A stretch of DNA of 64,000 nucleotides. Origin: Aricia agestis. Its lineage: Eukaryota; Arthropoda; Insecta; Lepidoptera; Lycaenidae. The stretch is from the NCBI RefSeq assembly GCF_905147365.1, contig NC_056408.1:16678001-16742000 (forward strand), written 5' to 3'. The notes below the pieces were generated by a model. That model did no database searches, was not told where the DNA came from, and saw only the letters and a list, made by a program, of their open reading frames with translations. How positions within the stretch are numbered: position 1 is the first letter of the stretch; each line of letters begins with the position of its first letter. Position numbers and translations under genes: made by a program. Below are positions 1 to 10,601 of the stretch, piece by piece.

Positions 1-174
1 TATGTCCTCTTCAGTGACACCATCAATATTTAAATCTTCCTTCAGTGATCTTATAGCATTATCTCGCTGATTTCTATCTTTGTAAGACTTTGATTTTGTG
101 TTCCACAAACATTCATAACTTTGGTAACGTTCCAAAAATAGCGGAATATGACTGTCACGCCACTTAAAAACCAT
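1..174 (-). CDS. MADF-domain protein, N-terminal part, cut by window edge
   Basis: The minus strand from an ATG at 174 is open to the window edge for 58 codons. It starts MVFKWRDSHIPLF and contains ERYQSYECLWNTKSKSYKDR, then a helix ending in NQRDNAIRSLKEDL. The order 'hydrophobic-Tyr...CLW(N/D).....Y.(D/N)(R/K)..R' is the hallmark of the MADF DNA-binding domain (Myb/SANT-like). In insects such proteins are either host transcription factors or the second gene of Harbinger transposons. Because Harbinger pieces follow at 1.8-5.7 kb, a transposon partner gene is more likely, but a host gene is possible. The rest lies outside the window. Confidence 0.72.
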   Translation of the reverse strand, partial: MVFKWRDSHIPLFLERYQSYECLWNTKSKSYKDRNQRDNAIRSLKEDLNIDGVTEEDI

Positions 175-299
175 TTTCGATTCAAAAATCCATGTGCACT
201 GGCGAATTAGAAAATAGAAAATGCCACAGAACACTGGAGTATTATTTCTCCTCACAGAGTAAAGATATTTTCTTTGGTCTGTGTTTCTCCTGGACGAAC

Positions 300-660
300 T
301 CGCTGAACTCTGAAGGCTGAAGAAAGAAGCTGTCAATGTCAAACCACAGAATACAACGCTTACATTTTTTTTCTCTTTATCAACTCAATATTTATGATGT
401 CATGTACAGAATGCACTCATGCGACTCGACTAGTGCGGCGCGCGGAATGAAAGAGTCGTTGTTCAATTGTCGTTCAATCTTCATGTTAGACGTTACAATC
501 AAATTGAACAATGACCACATTGCATTGAAAGCGTTCGATAAATTGTTGCTTTCAATGAGATTGCGCAATCGCATTGAAATGTATTTATATGTCTCAATGC
601 CATTGAAGCAATGAAATTGAAAGTAATATTGAACCGAAATTGAATCGTGTAATATCGCCT
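300..660. repeat. ATTGAA/TTCAAT-rich tract
   Basis: Between about 450 and 645 the hexamer ATTGAA or its complement TTCAAT (or a one-base variant) recurs roughly ten times in both orientations, far more often than random spacing would give. Short self-complementary pieces such as that around 555-578 occur inside it. The open frames across it on both strands have no recognisable domain. It may be the subterminal repeat array of a DNA transposon or a decayed satellite. No gene is called here. Confidence 0.4.
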
Positions 661-1811
661 TAAGTGGCCAGTACTTCAAAGAGGTTTTTCCCCTTAGCAG
701 CTCGAATAAGTACATTTTGCTGCGACAAATTTAAGAATAGAAACTTTTTGGCTTGTTCATCTGATTGCCTATCAGCCCATTGAAAAATCGGCCATAAATA
801 AAATTTTAGACGGTACAGTTTTATTAAAATCTTTCATTTCTTCTTGTGTACATGACTGTCCATGTCGTTTTGATATTAGGACGTTTTGCAACGAGGTCAT
901 GTTGCTAGTAGGACGTTATGCTAATATGCCGTTTTGCTTTTAAGATAATCTGCTAATAGGGCGTTCTGCTAAAATGTCCTTTCGATACGAAAGCTGCGAA
1001 ACTAATTTCGAAACTGACAAGTCATTCAGAGATCCGCACTTGCTCATTGACGTCGTAGAAAATGCATCTCTTTCGGAAGTAGGACTTATGCAAGTTGAAG
1101 AAAGTTTGGGTATCTTACGGCTTTTTGGAGTAGAAAAACAATCTTGCTGAATCAATTCAGTGTTAATTACAGGTATGCCGGATATATTTACTTAGAGCAG
1201 CTTATAGCCAAGGATATATTCTCCGGAGACAGTGGTACATTTTGGAGTACACTCATTGCATGGCCACTTGTTGGACTAGTAAAAATAATAGAACTCACAT
1301 TACTTCGCCGTATTAAAACATTGCGCCAGTGTTTTGGCGATTTCCCATCCTTTTCCTCCGAATTTTTGTCAGTTTTTTCACTGTCACTGCCACTGCAACA
1401 TTCTCCTTAAACGCTTCATTTTTCACTTAATTGACAAAACTCACACAAATAGAAATACGTAATTATCGGGACGTCATCAATCAATGCACATCACTGTTAG
1501 ACTGACACGCCAATTAGTTGCGGTTATCAGGTCATCGGGCATCGGGTCCAAAACACACGATAAACGCACCTAAGGGATACGATTTCCTTCCAGGCCTAAT
1601 CGGGTCTGAAGGATCCGATGCCTTTTTATTGTTTCAATTTCTAGTATTTAACGACCCAAGACCAATGAATATATTGGTCACTTTCCCACTGCAAGAAATC
1701 CTATATATAAGTAGCCCGTCCCATGAGATAGCCATAGATTCATGCGCCCGCACCGTAGGTTAGTTATGCAGCGGTTATTTTATGCCCGATGGAGCACCGA
1801 ACGTGTTAGGC
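661..1811. other. no confident gene; non-coding or decayed
   Basis: Short open frames occur on both strands (for example minus 940-1155, serine-rich) but none shows a domain, start context or splice pattern I trust. A loose repeat of 'gacgtt(a/t)tgc' occurs at about 880-955. Nothing further is supported. Confidence 0.3.
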
Positions 1812-1877
1812 TGCCTACGCACTGGCGACCATAGACGCGGCCAGGCCGCCGCGGCCATGGTCGCCGGTGCGTAGGCA
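1812..1877. repeat. GC-rich hairpin at left end of a Harbinger element
   Basis: A 21-bp arm at 1812-1832 is matched in inverted orientation at 1857-1877 with one mismatch, around a GC-rich loop. It lies just upstream of the Harbinger transposase exon at 1934. GC-rich terminal or subterminal repeats in the same place are seen in the intact Harbinger at 23.65 kb, so this is probably the left terminal or subterminal region. No matching right end was found. Confidence 0.5.
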
Positions 1878-2651
1878 AGCGCGACATGTGGACGGCCGAA
1901 AAATTTGCAGTCGACTTCCAAGGGTGTGTCAAGATGGACGTGCAGAAGATAATCACGCTAACTGTGCTTGTGTATTTACTACGAAAACGAAAACGGAAGA
2001 TTTCACGTAAAAGACAGTTTTGGGTGCATCCATTACTTTGCGAGAGAAAGACTAAAGGATTATATTATACTTATTTTTTGGATTTAAAAATGTATGAGAA
2101 GAGATTCTTTAATTACATGAGAATGTCAACGAATACTTTTAACCTGTTACTGGATACAATAAAACCAAAAATTACTGGAACTGGTAACAACTATCGGAAA
2201 TGCATTCCAGCAGAAGAAAAATTAGTAATAACAATAAGGTAAGCTTTTTCTTTTTAAAATACAGAATGTTTAAAAAATACGTGATATATTTTAAAGGGTG
2301 TTTCGGAATGGAGTATTGTGTACAGGAAAAATAAAAATAATGTGATAGGGCCTTTTTTTTACTTAAACTGCTAAATGGATTTTTTTGTAAATTTGAATTA
2401 TACAAGACTCGATTCTGAATCACCCTAAACCACCACTGTTGTGTTTTTCACAACAACCTGTATAATTCATTGACCAAGGTTTTGCCACTTTAAAAAATTT
2501 ATGAACTATTGTTCAGTAGTATTCTACTTTACGACTTTGAAAAGGAGAGGAAAAGGGCTTGCTTATAACATGTTTTTAAATATTAAAAAACTGAAGTAGA
2601 TAATCAAATTATTTGTATTTTCATAACTTAAGAAATGGCAATTGTGAACAA

Positions 2652-3230
2652 TTAATCATTCAAATTGGGAAATAGGTCTATCATTTCTGAATTTTGAGAA
2701 ATATCAGAATAATGAGTATGAGTATCGCTGTAATTTGAATCATCTGATATCCTGTTGGTAGTAGAATAACCTGAATAACTCGGTCGATGCGGGTCATATT
2801 CTTGGCGCGCATAAACTATTCAAGTAATTTCAATACTCTTAAGAGTATTGAAATTACTTGAATAGTTTATGCGCGCTGTTGTAGGTGTACAGTTCGGTTG
2901 GTATTTTTCTATAATTTCCATGATTTCCATTTTCGCTTTGGTCTTCATTGCAGCAGGGATTGTTTGAAATCTTTCGAGGAGGGATAAAAGAAACAGTCTG
3001 TCACAATTTGAATCATTCTGTGTAGTCGCTATGGTCTTATGCAGAACTGAAATTAGAGGGTCTGTATCGGATTCTTCGTTTGGTATTTTTTTCTTCCTTT
3101 TTGTTCTAAGCGACTTTGATGCAGACTGTTGAGTCTCAAGATCAGAAGATCTTGCACTTTCATTTTCTTGACTTGCCTCTTCGAGACTATTTTCTGTTGC
3201 GTTTGTGTCCAGCACTGATTTCAAAAACAG
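2652..3230 (-). pseudogene. BESS-motif exon of Harbinger partner gene, interrupted by palindrome
   Basis: The reverse strand encodes an acidic/serine linker, a basic stretch (RTKRKKKIPNEE) and a BESS-like helix pair (DRLFLLSLLERFQTIPAAMK then KAKMEIMEIIEKY). BESS motifs mediate protein-protein contacts in MADF proteins. The frame reaches ..TPTTAR, is broken by a 66-bp insertion with an in-frame TGA at about 2820, and resumes beyond it as QEYDPHRPSYSGYS..., ending at a stop at 2652-2654. An AG acceptor precedes the exon near 3226. It lies in the transposase intron on the other strand, the same interleaved layout as in the young Harbinger at 24.4-26.4 kb. The upstream MADF exons are missing. 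Confidence 0.7.
2805..2876. repeat. 72-bp perfect palindrome inserted in a coding exon
   Basis: Bases 2805-2840 are the exact reverse complement of 2841-2876, with no spacer. The outermost 6 bp on both sides are GCGCGC. Removing one GCGCGC and the 60 bp between restores the open frame of the BESS exon. This is therefore an insertion of a 60-bp palindrome, either with a 6-bp duplicated target or made by copying errors. The inner sequence is AT-rich and is not found elsewhere in the window. Confidence 0.9.
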
Positions 3231-3279
3231 TAATTGGTTGAAATAAAATGAAAAAAAAAACCACTTTTGACATCTTTAA

Positions 3280-4727
3280 CCCTTACACGTTTATAATAAG
3301 TCCAAGAGAGTAAATATGATTTTGTTTATTTATATTTATTTATTTTGGTCTAATTGAACATAAAAATAATATATTACATAACAATTATGTGTATATTTAT
3401 ATTTTTTTGAATGGGACACGGGTGTCCCTGTATGCGCGAAGGTAATACATTTTTCAATGTATCGCAAAAAATATTACAGCACTTTTATTCCGAAATGAAA
3501 CTCAGATTGCGTAAAAACTAAGATTTATTTAAGTTATTTTCTTACTATAATGTGAAATATAAAATTTAATGGAAGGTAAGAAAACAGTTCCCCGCCATTT
3601 TGCTGTGCGTAAAGCGTGGATTCAGGAATAATACCTAATATGATTATCATCAATCATTTTATCAAAATCTGAAGCTGCATTGAAATTTTTCACAGGTGTA
3701 ATTTCTATGTTACTATTCAGATCATAATATATTTTGGACTTCTCCGAAGCTATATAGCTGTCATCTCCGAAAAACAGCGTTACGTGGCGAGTATGAGTAT
3801 TTGCGCCATTTGAAAGAAGGAGCTACTACTCTCGGCGTACTGGATTATTGACTAGAAATAATATTATCTTCTAGAGGCGTTGTGCTGGGCTCTATTTCAT
3901 CAGTCGACATTACTGCCTCCATATCTTGCGCTAAAAAACTTTGATCTTCTTCGTCGAGAAGCAAACCAGAGTAAACACAACTAATGAGTAGGTAGACTCA
4001 GAACTCAGAAGAGATCTCTATACCGTATACGTCGCGCTCAGTTACTAAGCATTATCAATTATGAAACATGTTGAAAGTGACAGTCACGCCCAACTCGCGT
4101 TTATTCGCCAGTTTGTTTGAAGTCAAGGTACCTTAGTAATTCTGTCTACTCTGAGCAAACTATCCTCGTCGTCGCTGTTGTCAGTCGTTAGGATTTGAAA
4201 AACAACATCTTCCTGAATCTCAAATACTTTGAATCCTATAAAATACATTATCTGTAATAAATAATAATAAACAATAAAATAAGCATGATAAAATGCTAAA
4301 TATAGCTATGCAAACATTTTTATAAATCGAATCAAAAAGTTTCCTATGACGCATATAGGGACACCCGCGTCCCTTTGTGTATTTGTACATAATATGCATT
4401 ATTTTACCCAAAAAAACCACATATATTCGATAAAACGATAACTTTACATACCAATAAATACGATATTATGAATAGAATTACCGTAAAAAGTCACTTATCA
4501 TAAATAAAATTGTAATCAATAAATATTTCTTGCGGAAAAAAATTTCACTTTTCGCGCCTGTGATATTTTCGGCAGATAGTCTTTTTTTTTCATTATTGCC
4601 AGCGCGTAAACTAGAATAGATATCATTAATTATAAAAAAATATGTCTACATAAAGTTTTAATAATAAGTACTGCAGAAAATCGTAAAAATTTTGTGGGGA
4701 CAAATATGTCCCATATGCGTGAAAGGG
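3280..4727. mobile_element. piggyBac-like element, internally deleted, TTAA target
   Basis: The element starts CCCTTACACG at 3280 and ends ..GCGTGAAAGGG at 4727. It is flanked by TTAA at 3276-3279 and 4728-4731, the canonical piggyBac target duplication. A subterminal block of the form GGGACA-N4/5-TGTCCC followed by TATGCGYGAA occurs near 3415, near 4350 (inverted) and near 4696. On the minus strand a short frame around 3850-3970 (LLLDEEDQSFLAQDMEAV) looks like the acidic N-terminus of a piggyBac transposase; no catalytic domain remains. It inserted into the intron of the Harbinger transposase. Confidence 0.8.
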
Positions 4728-5070
4728 TTAAGACGGCGCAGCTCTCTTGTGAAACAGTCTCTAAGGTTTTTCCATCTTTTTTGGAGAGTAATGCCTGTAA
4801 ATCAATAAATAAATGTAGTACATATTACAAAACTAATATTATGTTTATTAATGTGAATTTTATTTTCAGGTATTTGGCTACTGGGTGTTCTTTATATCAT
4901 ATAAGTCATGAATACCGTATAGGGCTTCCTACAGTATCGGAAATAGTATTTGATGTTTGTGAAGCAATATGGGAGATATTAAAACCAATTGTGATGCCAC
5001 AATTGACCAGAGATAAGTGGATTCAAACGGCTGAAGGTTTTCAAAAATACGCCCAATTATCTGTCAGGTC

Positions 5071-5573
5071 CAGTTCTTTCAATACCTTTTCTTATAAATG
5101 AAATAATTACATATCAGGTGGGTATTCAAACTCGCACCAAAATGCTGTTAAAACGCAAGTTACAACAGAAGAAAAAATAGCTAGAAACATGAAATAGGCT
5201 TTAATTCAATGTCTTACCTTTGAACATCTTCGAAAAACGCATTAATTACTTACCACTTTTTTTCTCAAAAATGTGAGACACTAATTTGCACGAGCAAACA
5301 AGAAAAAGAGAAGAAAACAAAATGGCCGTGTCGATCAAACAGTATTGGGTCTAGCAGTATGTAGAAATTATGAAATTGCTTTTGAGCTAACCGGTCATAG
5401 ATGGCACTCATTCAAATAAAGTAAAATGTAGAAGTTCTAACTTAATATTATTTGAAATTTCCCGCTCTCGTAATTGCCCCGCTGCACCTTATATATTTTA
5501 AAGTCAAAATATGTTTTTACATACTAATGACTTACCAAAAGTACGGAGTAAGTACTATTATAATTATATTTTG
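5071..5573. other. no gene recognised
   Basis: AT-rich sequence between two Harbinger remnants. It presumably belongs to a deleted Harbinger element, but I could read no domain in any frame. Confidence 0.3.
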
Positions 5574-5730
5574 TGCATAAAGCGACCTTTGAGAACTCCA
5601 ATACAGCATTCTACTGTATTTCTGGCCCTTGTGTGTTTATTCTGATAGAACTCTTCCGAACTGTCAGGCAGTGGATCGGATACTGGTGTCATCAGAATTG
5701 GCCTCAGTGGATAACTAAAAACACCAAAAT
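5574..5730 (-). pseudogene. Harbinger transposase fragment (catalytic Glu region)
   Basis: The reverse strand reads ..SYPLRPILMTPVSDPLP then YQNKHTRARNTVECCIGVLK and GRFMHKI before a stop. In HARBI1-like transposases 'GDSGYPL.P.L.TP' holds the second catalytic Asp and 'ARN.VE..IG.LK.RF' holds the catalytic Glu. The Glu is present (NTVE); the GDSG part is lost. It is on the opposite strand from the transposase at 1.9-5.1 kb, so it comes from a different copy. Confidence 0.65.
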
Positions 5731-5805
5731 AGTAATTAAAAATATTATAAAACCACTGGGTTGAAGGTCTTCAAACGTTTTACTTCAGTCATATTGTACA
5801 ATATC

Positions 5806-6015
5806 TTACTTCTTACTAATATTATAAATGCGAAAGTGTGTCTGTTTGTCTGTTACCTCTTCATGCCCAAACCGCTGAACTGATTTTGCTGAAATTTGGT
5901 ATGTAGATATTTTGAGGCCCGGGATAGGACATAGGATACTTTTTATCCTATGTCCTATAGTTCCGTCGCGATCAACTAATTATGGCGCAACGCAGTTGCG
6001 GGCGTCATCTTGTTA
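5806..6015 (-). repeat. Lepidopteran-type non-LTR retroposon tail
   Basis: The sequence runs from 'ctaatattataaatgcgaaagtg', through 'aaccgctgaactgattttgctgaaatttggtatg' and 'gggataggacataggatac', to 'cgcaacgcagttgcgggcg'. The same consensus, in reverse orientation and in other versions, occurs at 30.75-31.45 and 47.1-47.3 kb (ends reading TATAATATTAGTAT). I recognise it as a common interspersed retroposon of moths and butterflies. The family name cannot be fixed without a library. Confidence 0.6.
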
Positions 6016-6347
6016 TGTATAAATCAACAGTATGTCCGAAGTCCGATCTTACCCAAAAGATATAAGTATTTCCTCCCCATATACACTGTATATTCTACAG
6101 TGTGAAGGCGATTTAAAAATGATTTTTTTTGAGTTGTATAATATATCGTACTGTTCCTAGTCCTGATGCAGAGATAAATCAAAAAGTACTTGCACTTAAT
6201 TTATATTTCGGTAATTAACGTGTCCCCTACTGCCCAGCTCGCTCGCAACTGCGGGCCGTGGCCCCACGCCACATCGCCTTACATTCGTGTCAGCATTCTG
6301 CCTAACTGCAATAATGTATTCGCAACAGTACTCCCCCCTTTTGAAAA
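6016..6347 (-). mobile_element. gypsy polypurine tract and start of 3' LTR (candidate)
   Basis: On the minus strand, downstream of the gypsy integrase, the run AAAAGGGGGGAG (6332-6343) is a classic polypurine tract. It is followed within a few bases by TGTTGCG (6327 leftward), a good LTR start. The LTR would extend left until it meets the retroposon near 6015. No second LTR copy was found, so the limits are provisional. A short hydrophobic frame at 6680-6862 lies between integrase and tract. Confidence 0.45.
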
Positions 6348-6952
6348 AAAAGAAAAATCCAAAAAGAAAATACATAATCCTAATTTACAATTTACAAACA
6401 TTTCTAACTCACTAGTCGCTACAAGATTGGGCTGACGTTGCGTCTGGGCGAGTAGAAAACGATAATACAATGTTGCCTTATCTAAGTTTACAATAATAAC
6501 ACGTCTTGTAACATAGTAACGTCACTTGATTCAATCTCACAGCTCATTGTTCAATACACAACAGAACATCCTGTCACAGTATTTTGCGAATTAACTGTAT
6601 CTTTAATTACACCAGCACGACCTTCTTCAACTTTATTTAGAATGCCCTTGTCAAGTTTGCTTTTTACACGTTTACTGCACTATTTGATACATGGAAATAG
6701 ACAAACACTGAATACAATGGCTGTAATTACACAAATAGGTATACCATAAACTTCTACTTTTCTTTCAAGTGCGGCTCTAGCTGAATTTTTCGAGCCTGAC
6801 TGGGAAATAACAACTTGTTCATTTTTGGCTTGGTAGTTACCCATGTTTACAAAAATAGCCATACACTAAGTATGACACAATTCTACTTATTGATATCTCG
6901 CAATGTTTATTCTGAATAATGTAATATAATGTGCATATTATATATCTACATC

Positions 6953-8050
6953 TTATTTAAAACGCACAGGCAGCTTTACGTGCCTACCGCTGCGTGTGGT
7001 ACGAGTCACAGGCTTTCCGCAACTATGTGCATCGGACGATTCTTCACTACTTTCCATATCGGTACTTTCCGCAACTTTACTTTGCGAAATGTCCTCATTG
7101 TGTCCATCGGGCTCTACTAAAATATATCCTGACTTAAGCCGATCTACTGAAATATTAATCTGCCTATTATTTACTTGCACCTTAAAAACTTTGTCTGACC
7201 TACTTATAACACGATAGGTGCCATCATAAGTAGGATTTAAAGGCTTCTTTACCGCATCATTTCTAATAAACACGTAGGAACGTTTGCAGATCCTTATACA
7301 TAAATAACTGGGTGGGTCGCAGACTATAAATAATTTCACGTAATTATTATACGTACGTGTAATGATTAAAGTTAGCTGTTCCACTTACCTCGTTCTCGTT
7401 CAGAAATCGCCAGGTAAGCGTAAAGGTTGCCCCAACGCCAGCTCTGCCGCGCTAAGGCCGGTGACACACGAGCCGCAGCACGGAGTCCGAATAAAACGGT
7501 GGGCAACTTGTCATCCCACGATGATCTGTCTGTCAGCCTACACTTGGGAGCTACTTTAAAAGAACGATGCCATCGCTCTATTTTCCCGTTCCTTTGAGGG
7601 TGATAGGGGGTGGTCCTTATGTTCTCGACTCCTAACATTTTTAATAAGTTACTAAATAATTCGCTTTCGAATTGTCTGCCTTGATCACTCGTTAACCGGG
7701 CTGGACATCCAAATCTACAAACCCAATTTTCATAAATCGCTCTGGCGACCGTTTCAGCGTCTTCGTGGATTGCGCGGACTATACCCGTTGATATATCACA
7801 ATATATACTTTTACTTACATTTGGTAGGCTAACTTGCTTTAATTGAATTTCTGACGTATTATTAGATCCTAAAAAATTTTTTTATCTGTTCATCATTTTC
7901 TTGTTGCCATGCTAATTCCTCGTAGTCGACTACAGTCGGACGTACGATTGTCTTTATGCGCGATAAGGCGTCCGCTACTGGATTTTCGCTACCCCCTACA
8001 TATAGAATACTATTTAAAGAGGCGAAACGAAGAGGGGCCCATTTTAAGAA
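6953..8050 (-). pseudogene. Ty3/gypsy pol remnant: RNase H end plus integrase, internally deleted
   Basis: On the minus strand from about 8040 I read SILYVGGSENPVADALSR, the end of gypsy RNase H, and a linker ending VSKSIYCDISTGIVR. It is fused directly to AIHEDAETVARAIYENW and CRFGCPARLTSDQGRQFESE, which holds the second catalytic Asp of integrase. The chain continues to GVENIRTTPYHPQRNGKIER with the catalytic Glu. The integrase zinc finger and first Asp are deleted at the STGIVR/AIHED join. After 7372 a frame change leads to the C-terminal domain (VFIRNDAVKKPLNPTYDGTY, then NISVDRLKSGYI), ending at 6953. Non-functional. Confidence 0.85.
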
Positions 8051-8371
8051 TAACAGATTTTACAGGAGCGACAAAAAACTGTATAAGTTAAAAATGAAAC
8101 AAAGTCTTTCATAATTTCTATTTTTATTTTGAACATTATGCTTAAAACTATTATATAAGAATAAAAAAAATATTATATGTTACCTACTTAAATATTACAA
8201 TGAAATTCAATTTTGAAAATCAAAATATTGGGCCCTTCTTATGGTGACCATGTTCCATGTTCTTGTTTTTTTGGGTATTATTTATTTCTGGATCTAGTAT
8301 TTGTCGGTTAAAATTTTATATAATATATCGTATGCGAGTATACAAATACAAATTTTGTATACTCGCTTATA

Positions 8372-9700
8372 CAGGGTGTCCCAGAACTCAACGTCAAGCC
8401 GAAACGGGGCGACAGGATTGATTGTAACCATCATGAGAAAAATCACAAAAAAAATCTATCCTATGCAGTTTGAAAATTATGGGCATTTAAGAAAAAACAA
8501 AAAATTTGGTCAAACTGTAACTATTTTTCGGTTATTGTGGTTAATTTTTATTACTTTTGTTCATTTAAACTTTGGAATCGTAAACCTAAATAACATTTCT
8601 AGAATCACAGTCAAAAATAATGACACAATTGCCCCAAGTTTCCTAGAATTAAGACTATTTGTTAAACTATGAATTTAAAATTTTCAAAATTTGTCGACTT
8701 TGAAAGGCCCTCCTTTAAAAAAAATGTACTAGAGTGCCTTGGCAAGTGCCATAAAAAGTTGGCGCATTTAATCAGGATTGTAAAATGGTTACCTGTTAGT
8801 TTCGTAGTAATTAGTTTCGTACTAAAAAACTTAGTAAAATATTAAAAACCTCAGTAACCCGATTTTTGCTAACCCATTTTAGTCAGTTAAAACGTTTTTT
8901 ATTCGCACAAGCTCTTAGTAGGTTCTTAATTTTAAGGCAAAATGATGAGAGGGATGGGTAGTGGACATGTTTGCCATGAGTGTGCAAGACAGTCCCGCCA
9001 CTTTTACGAAAGTCAACTAAAGTAAAATCAATAAAATAATGAAAAATCTTGCCCTAGTATAGTTTAGGTTTATTGGAATAAAAGTCAGATAGGGAAATAA
9101 CATTTTTTATTACAACAAATGTTCAAATTGTTTACCATCAGCCTCAATACACACCCTACATCTTCTTATAAAAGATCTACTTATTAGCCGGGCATATCCT
9201 CGAGAGTTGATGTCCTCAGCAGCTTGAGAAATTCGTTCACGCAGCTCGGCTACGCTCTCAATGGGCTTCGAATAAACTTTTTCTTTGAGAACGCCCCAAT
9301 AAAAAAAATCCAGTGGATTTAAATCTGGGGAACGGGCTGGCCACGAGATAGTGCCTGAACGTCCAATCCACCTTTCCGGATATTCCTGGTTAAGGAAATC
9401 TCTTACTTGTACTGCGTAATGTGCTGGGCAGCCATCTTGTTGATACCACATGTGGCGACGATCTGTTAGTGGTACGTCCTCTAACAAAGTTGGTAAATTT
9501 TCTCGTAAAAAATGTAGGTAATTCGTGCCATTCAAGCTCTCAGGCAGCTCAAAAGGCCCAACAATTTTGCCGTTTAAAATTCCGGTCCACAGGTTTACTT
9601 CAAAGCGATACTGGGTTCTGTCTTCTCGCATTAAATGTGGATTCTCCACATGCCACTCGTGAAAATTGTGTAAGTTTATGTAACCATCTTTTTTATATTG
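8372..9700 (-). mobile_element. DD41D mariner-type transposon, truncated, with partial transposase (9110-9696)
   Basis: The left end TA-CAGGGTGTCCC at about 8370 is a mariner-style terminus; no right counterpart was found. The minus-strand frame begins inside the transposase (KDGYINLHNFHEWHVENPH) and runs to a stop at 9110. It has LWTGILNGKIVGPFELPESL, the second catalytic Asp in WYQQDGCPAHY and the third in SPDLNPLDFFYWG. Forty-one residues lie between these Asp residues, hence DD41D. The N-terminal DNA-binding half and first Asp are lost at about 9697. Two other DD41D copies occur at 42.8 and 48.3 kb. The 8372-9108 stretch is its untranslated 3' side. Confidence 0.8.
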
Positions 9701-10202
9701 TGTAATTGTTTGAACTTTAGAAGACGAATGTGTAATAATGAATGTGAATGTTTCGAATACTCAAGGGGTAATTTCAAATAACAGCCAAAACACGACCTAA
9801 TTTAATAATAAATTTAAGGCACATATTTATTTTTATTCTATTTTACCCCATACAAAAACATTGTGCATACAAGCAAACTAATTTTTGTACCGTAAAATTT
9901 TCGAAATTACCCCATCGGGGACGCAGATGCCCTCAACATTTGGAGCAAAGAAATATATAGGTAAGAACAATAAAAAAGCCAACATTAGATATAATTGTAT
10001 TTATTAAGTACCCAGCAAAACTATAACTAACGAACTAAAATAGGAACACATTTTTTGTTTAAAATAAAAATAATTTTTACTCAGTCTCGTAAACAGCTAA
10101 ATCAAAATTAAAACTAAATTAAAAAAGGAAGTAGTTTTCAATTGCAGAGGATAGGCTAGGGCCTTAGCTCTGCATTTAAAAACCACGTCAGCAGTGCTCG
10201 CA

Positions 10203-10601
10203 GTCAACTGCTCGGGAGCTCCCGAGCAGTTGACACCTGCAAATAATAAAAGAGGCTTCTTCACTCAAACCATTGTTGAGTGAAGAAGCCTCAGAAATGT
10301 TCTACGACTATATAAAAGTCGTACAGGTTCCCTACAACATTTTTTTTTATTACAATCAAGCTAATTTTTCGTATGCAGCTTCATTTTGACAAGACAAACG
10401 ACAATTTCCTCTGCGTAAAATTTCGAAAGTGGTAGTTAACAGAGATAGAACTATTAACCTATCAATATACAAAAAATCAGCTGGTTAGGGTTGCGTTTTA
10501 GGGTTCCGTAGTCAACCAAGTTTTGTTGATTAATGAACTAAAACGACTAAAACGGAACCCCAACGAGCTGATTTTTTGTATAGTGATAGGTTAATAGTTA
10601 T
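10203..10601. repeat. cluster of fold-back hairpins
   Basis: Three strong inverted repeats follow each other. Positions 10203-10234 form a perfect 32-bp palindrome with no spacer. Arms of 17 bp at 10252-10268 and 10276-10292 are identical in inverted orientation, with a 7-bp loop. About 10450-10515 pairs with about 10548-10601 (arms over 50 bp with few mismatches, including AACTATTAACCTATCA). The cluster recurs at 14875-15273 in the second unit. No coding capacity. It may be a foldback MITE. Confidence 0.8.

Larger units (their letters stand above)
1934..5070 (+). pseudogene. Harbinger (HARBI1-like) transposase, 3'-truncated, two exons
   Basis: Exon 1 runs from ATG 1934 to 2238 and ends at a GTAAGC donor. 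Exon 2 begins at 4870 after TTTTCAG and restores the frame (..ITI-RYLATGCSLYHIS..). The product matches the N-terminal half of PIF/Harbinger transposases: basic start (LLRKRKRKISRKRQFWVHP), then FFNYMRMSTNTFNLLLDTI, RYLATG and IGLPTVSEIVFDVCEAIWE. Reading stops making sense after ..EGFQKYAQ (about 5064), just before the expected first catalytic Asp, so the DDE nuclease domain is gone. The 2.6-kb intron carries an opposite-strand BESS gene and a piggyBac insertion. It is a dead copy of the family seen intact at 23.8 kb. Confidence 0.8.

Noticed and set aside
336..715. Open frames over the ATTGAA tract as genes
   Set aside because: Low-complexity translation on both strands with no domain.
7780..7815. 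Asp in IYCDIST as the first catalytic residue of the gypsy integrase
   Set aside because: The segment belongs to the linker before the zinc finger; the true first Asp was removed by the internal deletion.
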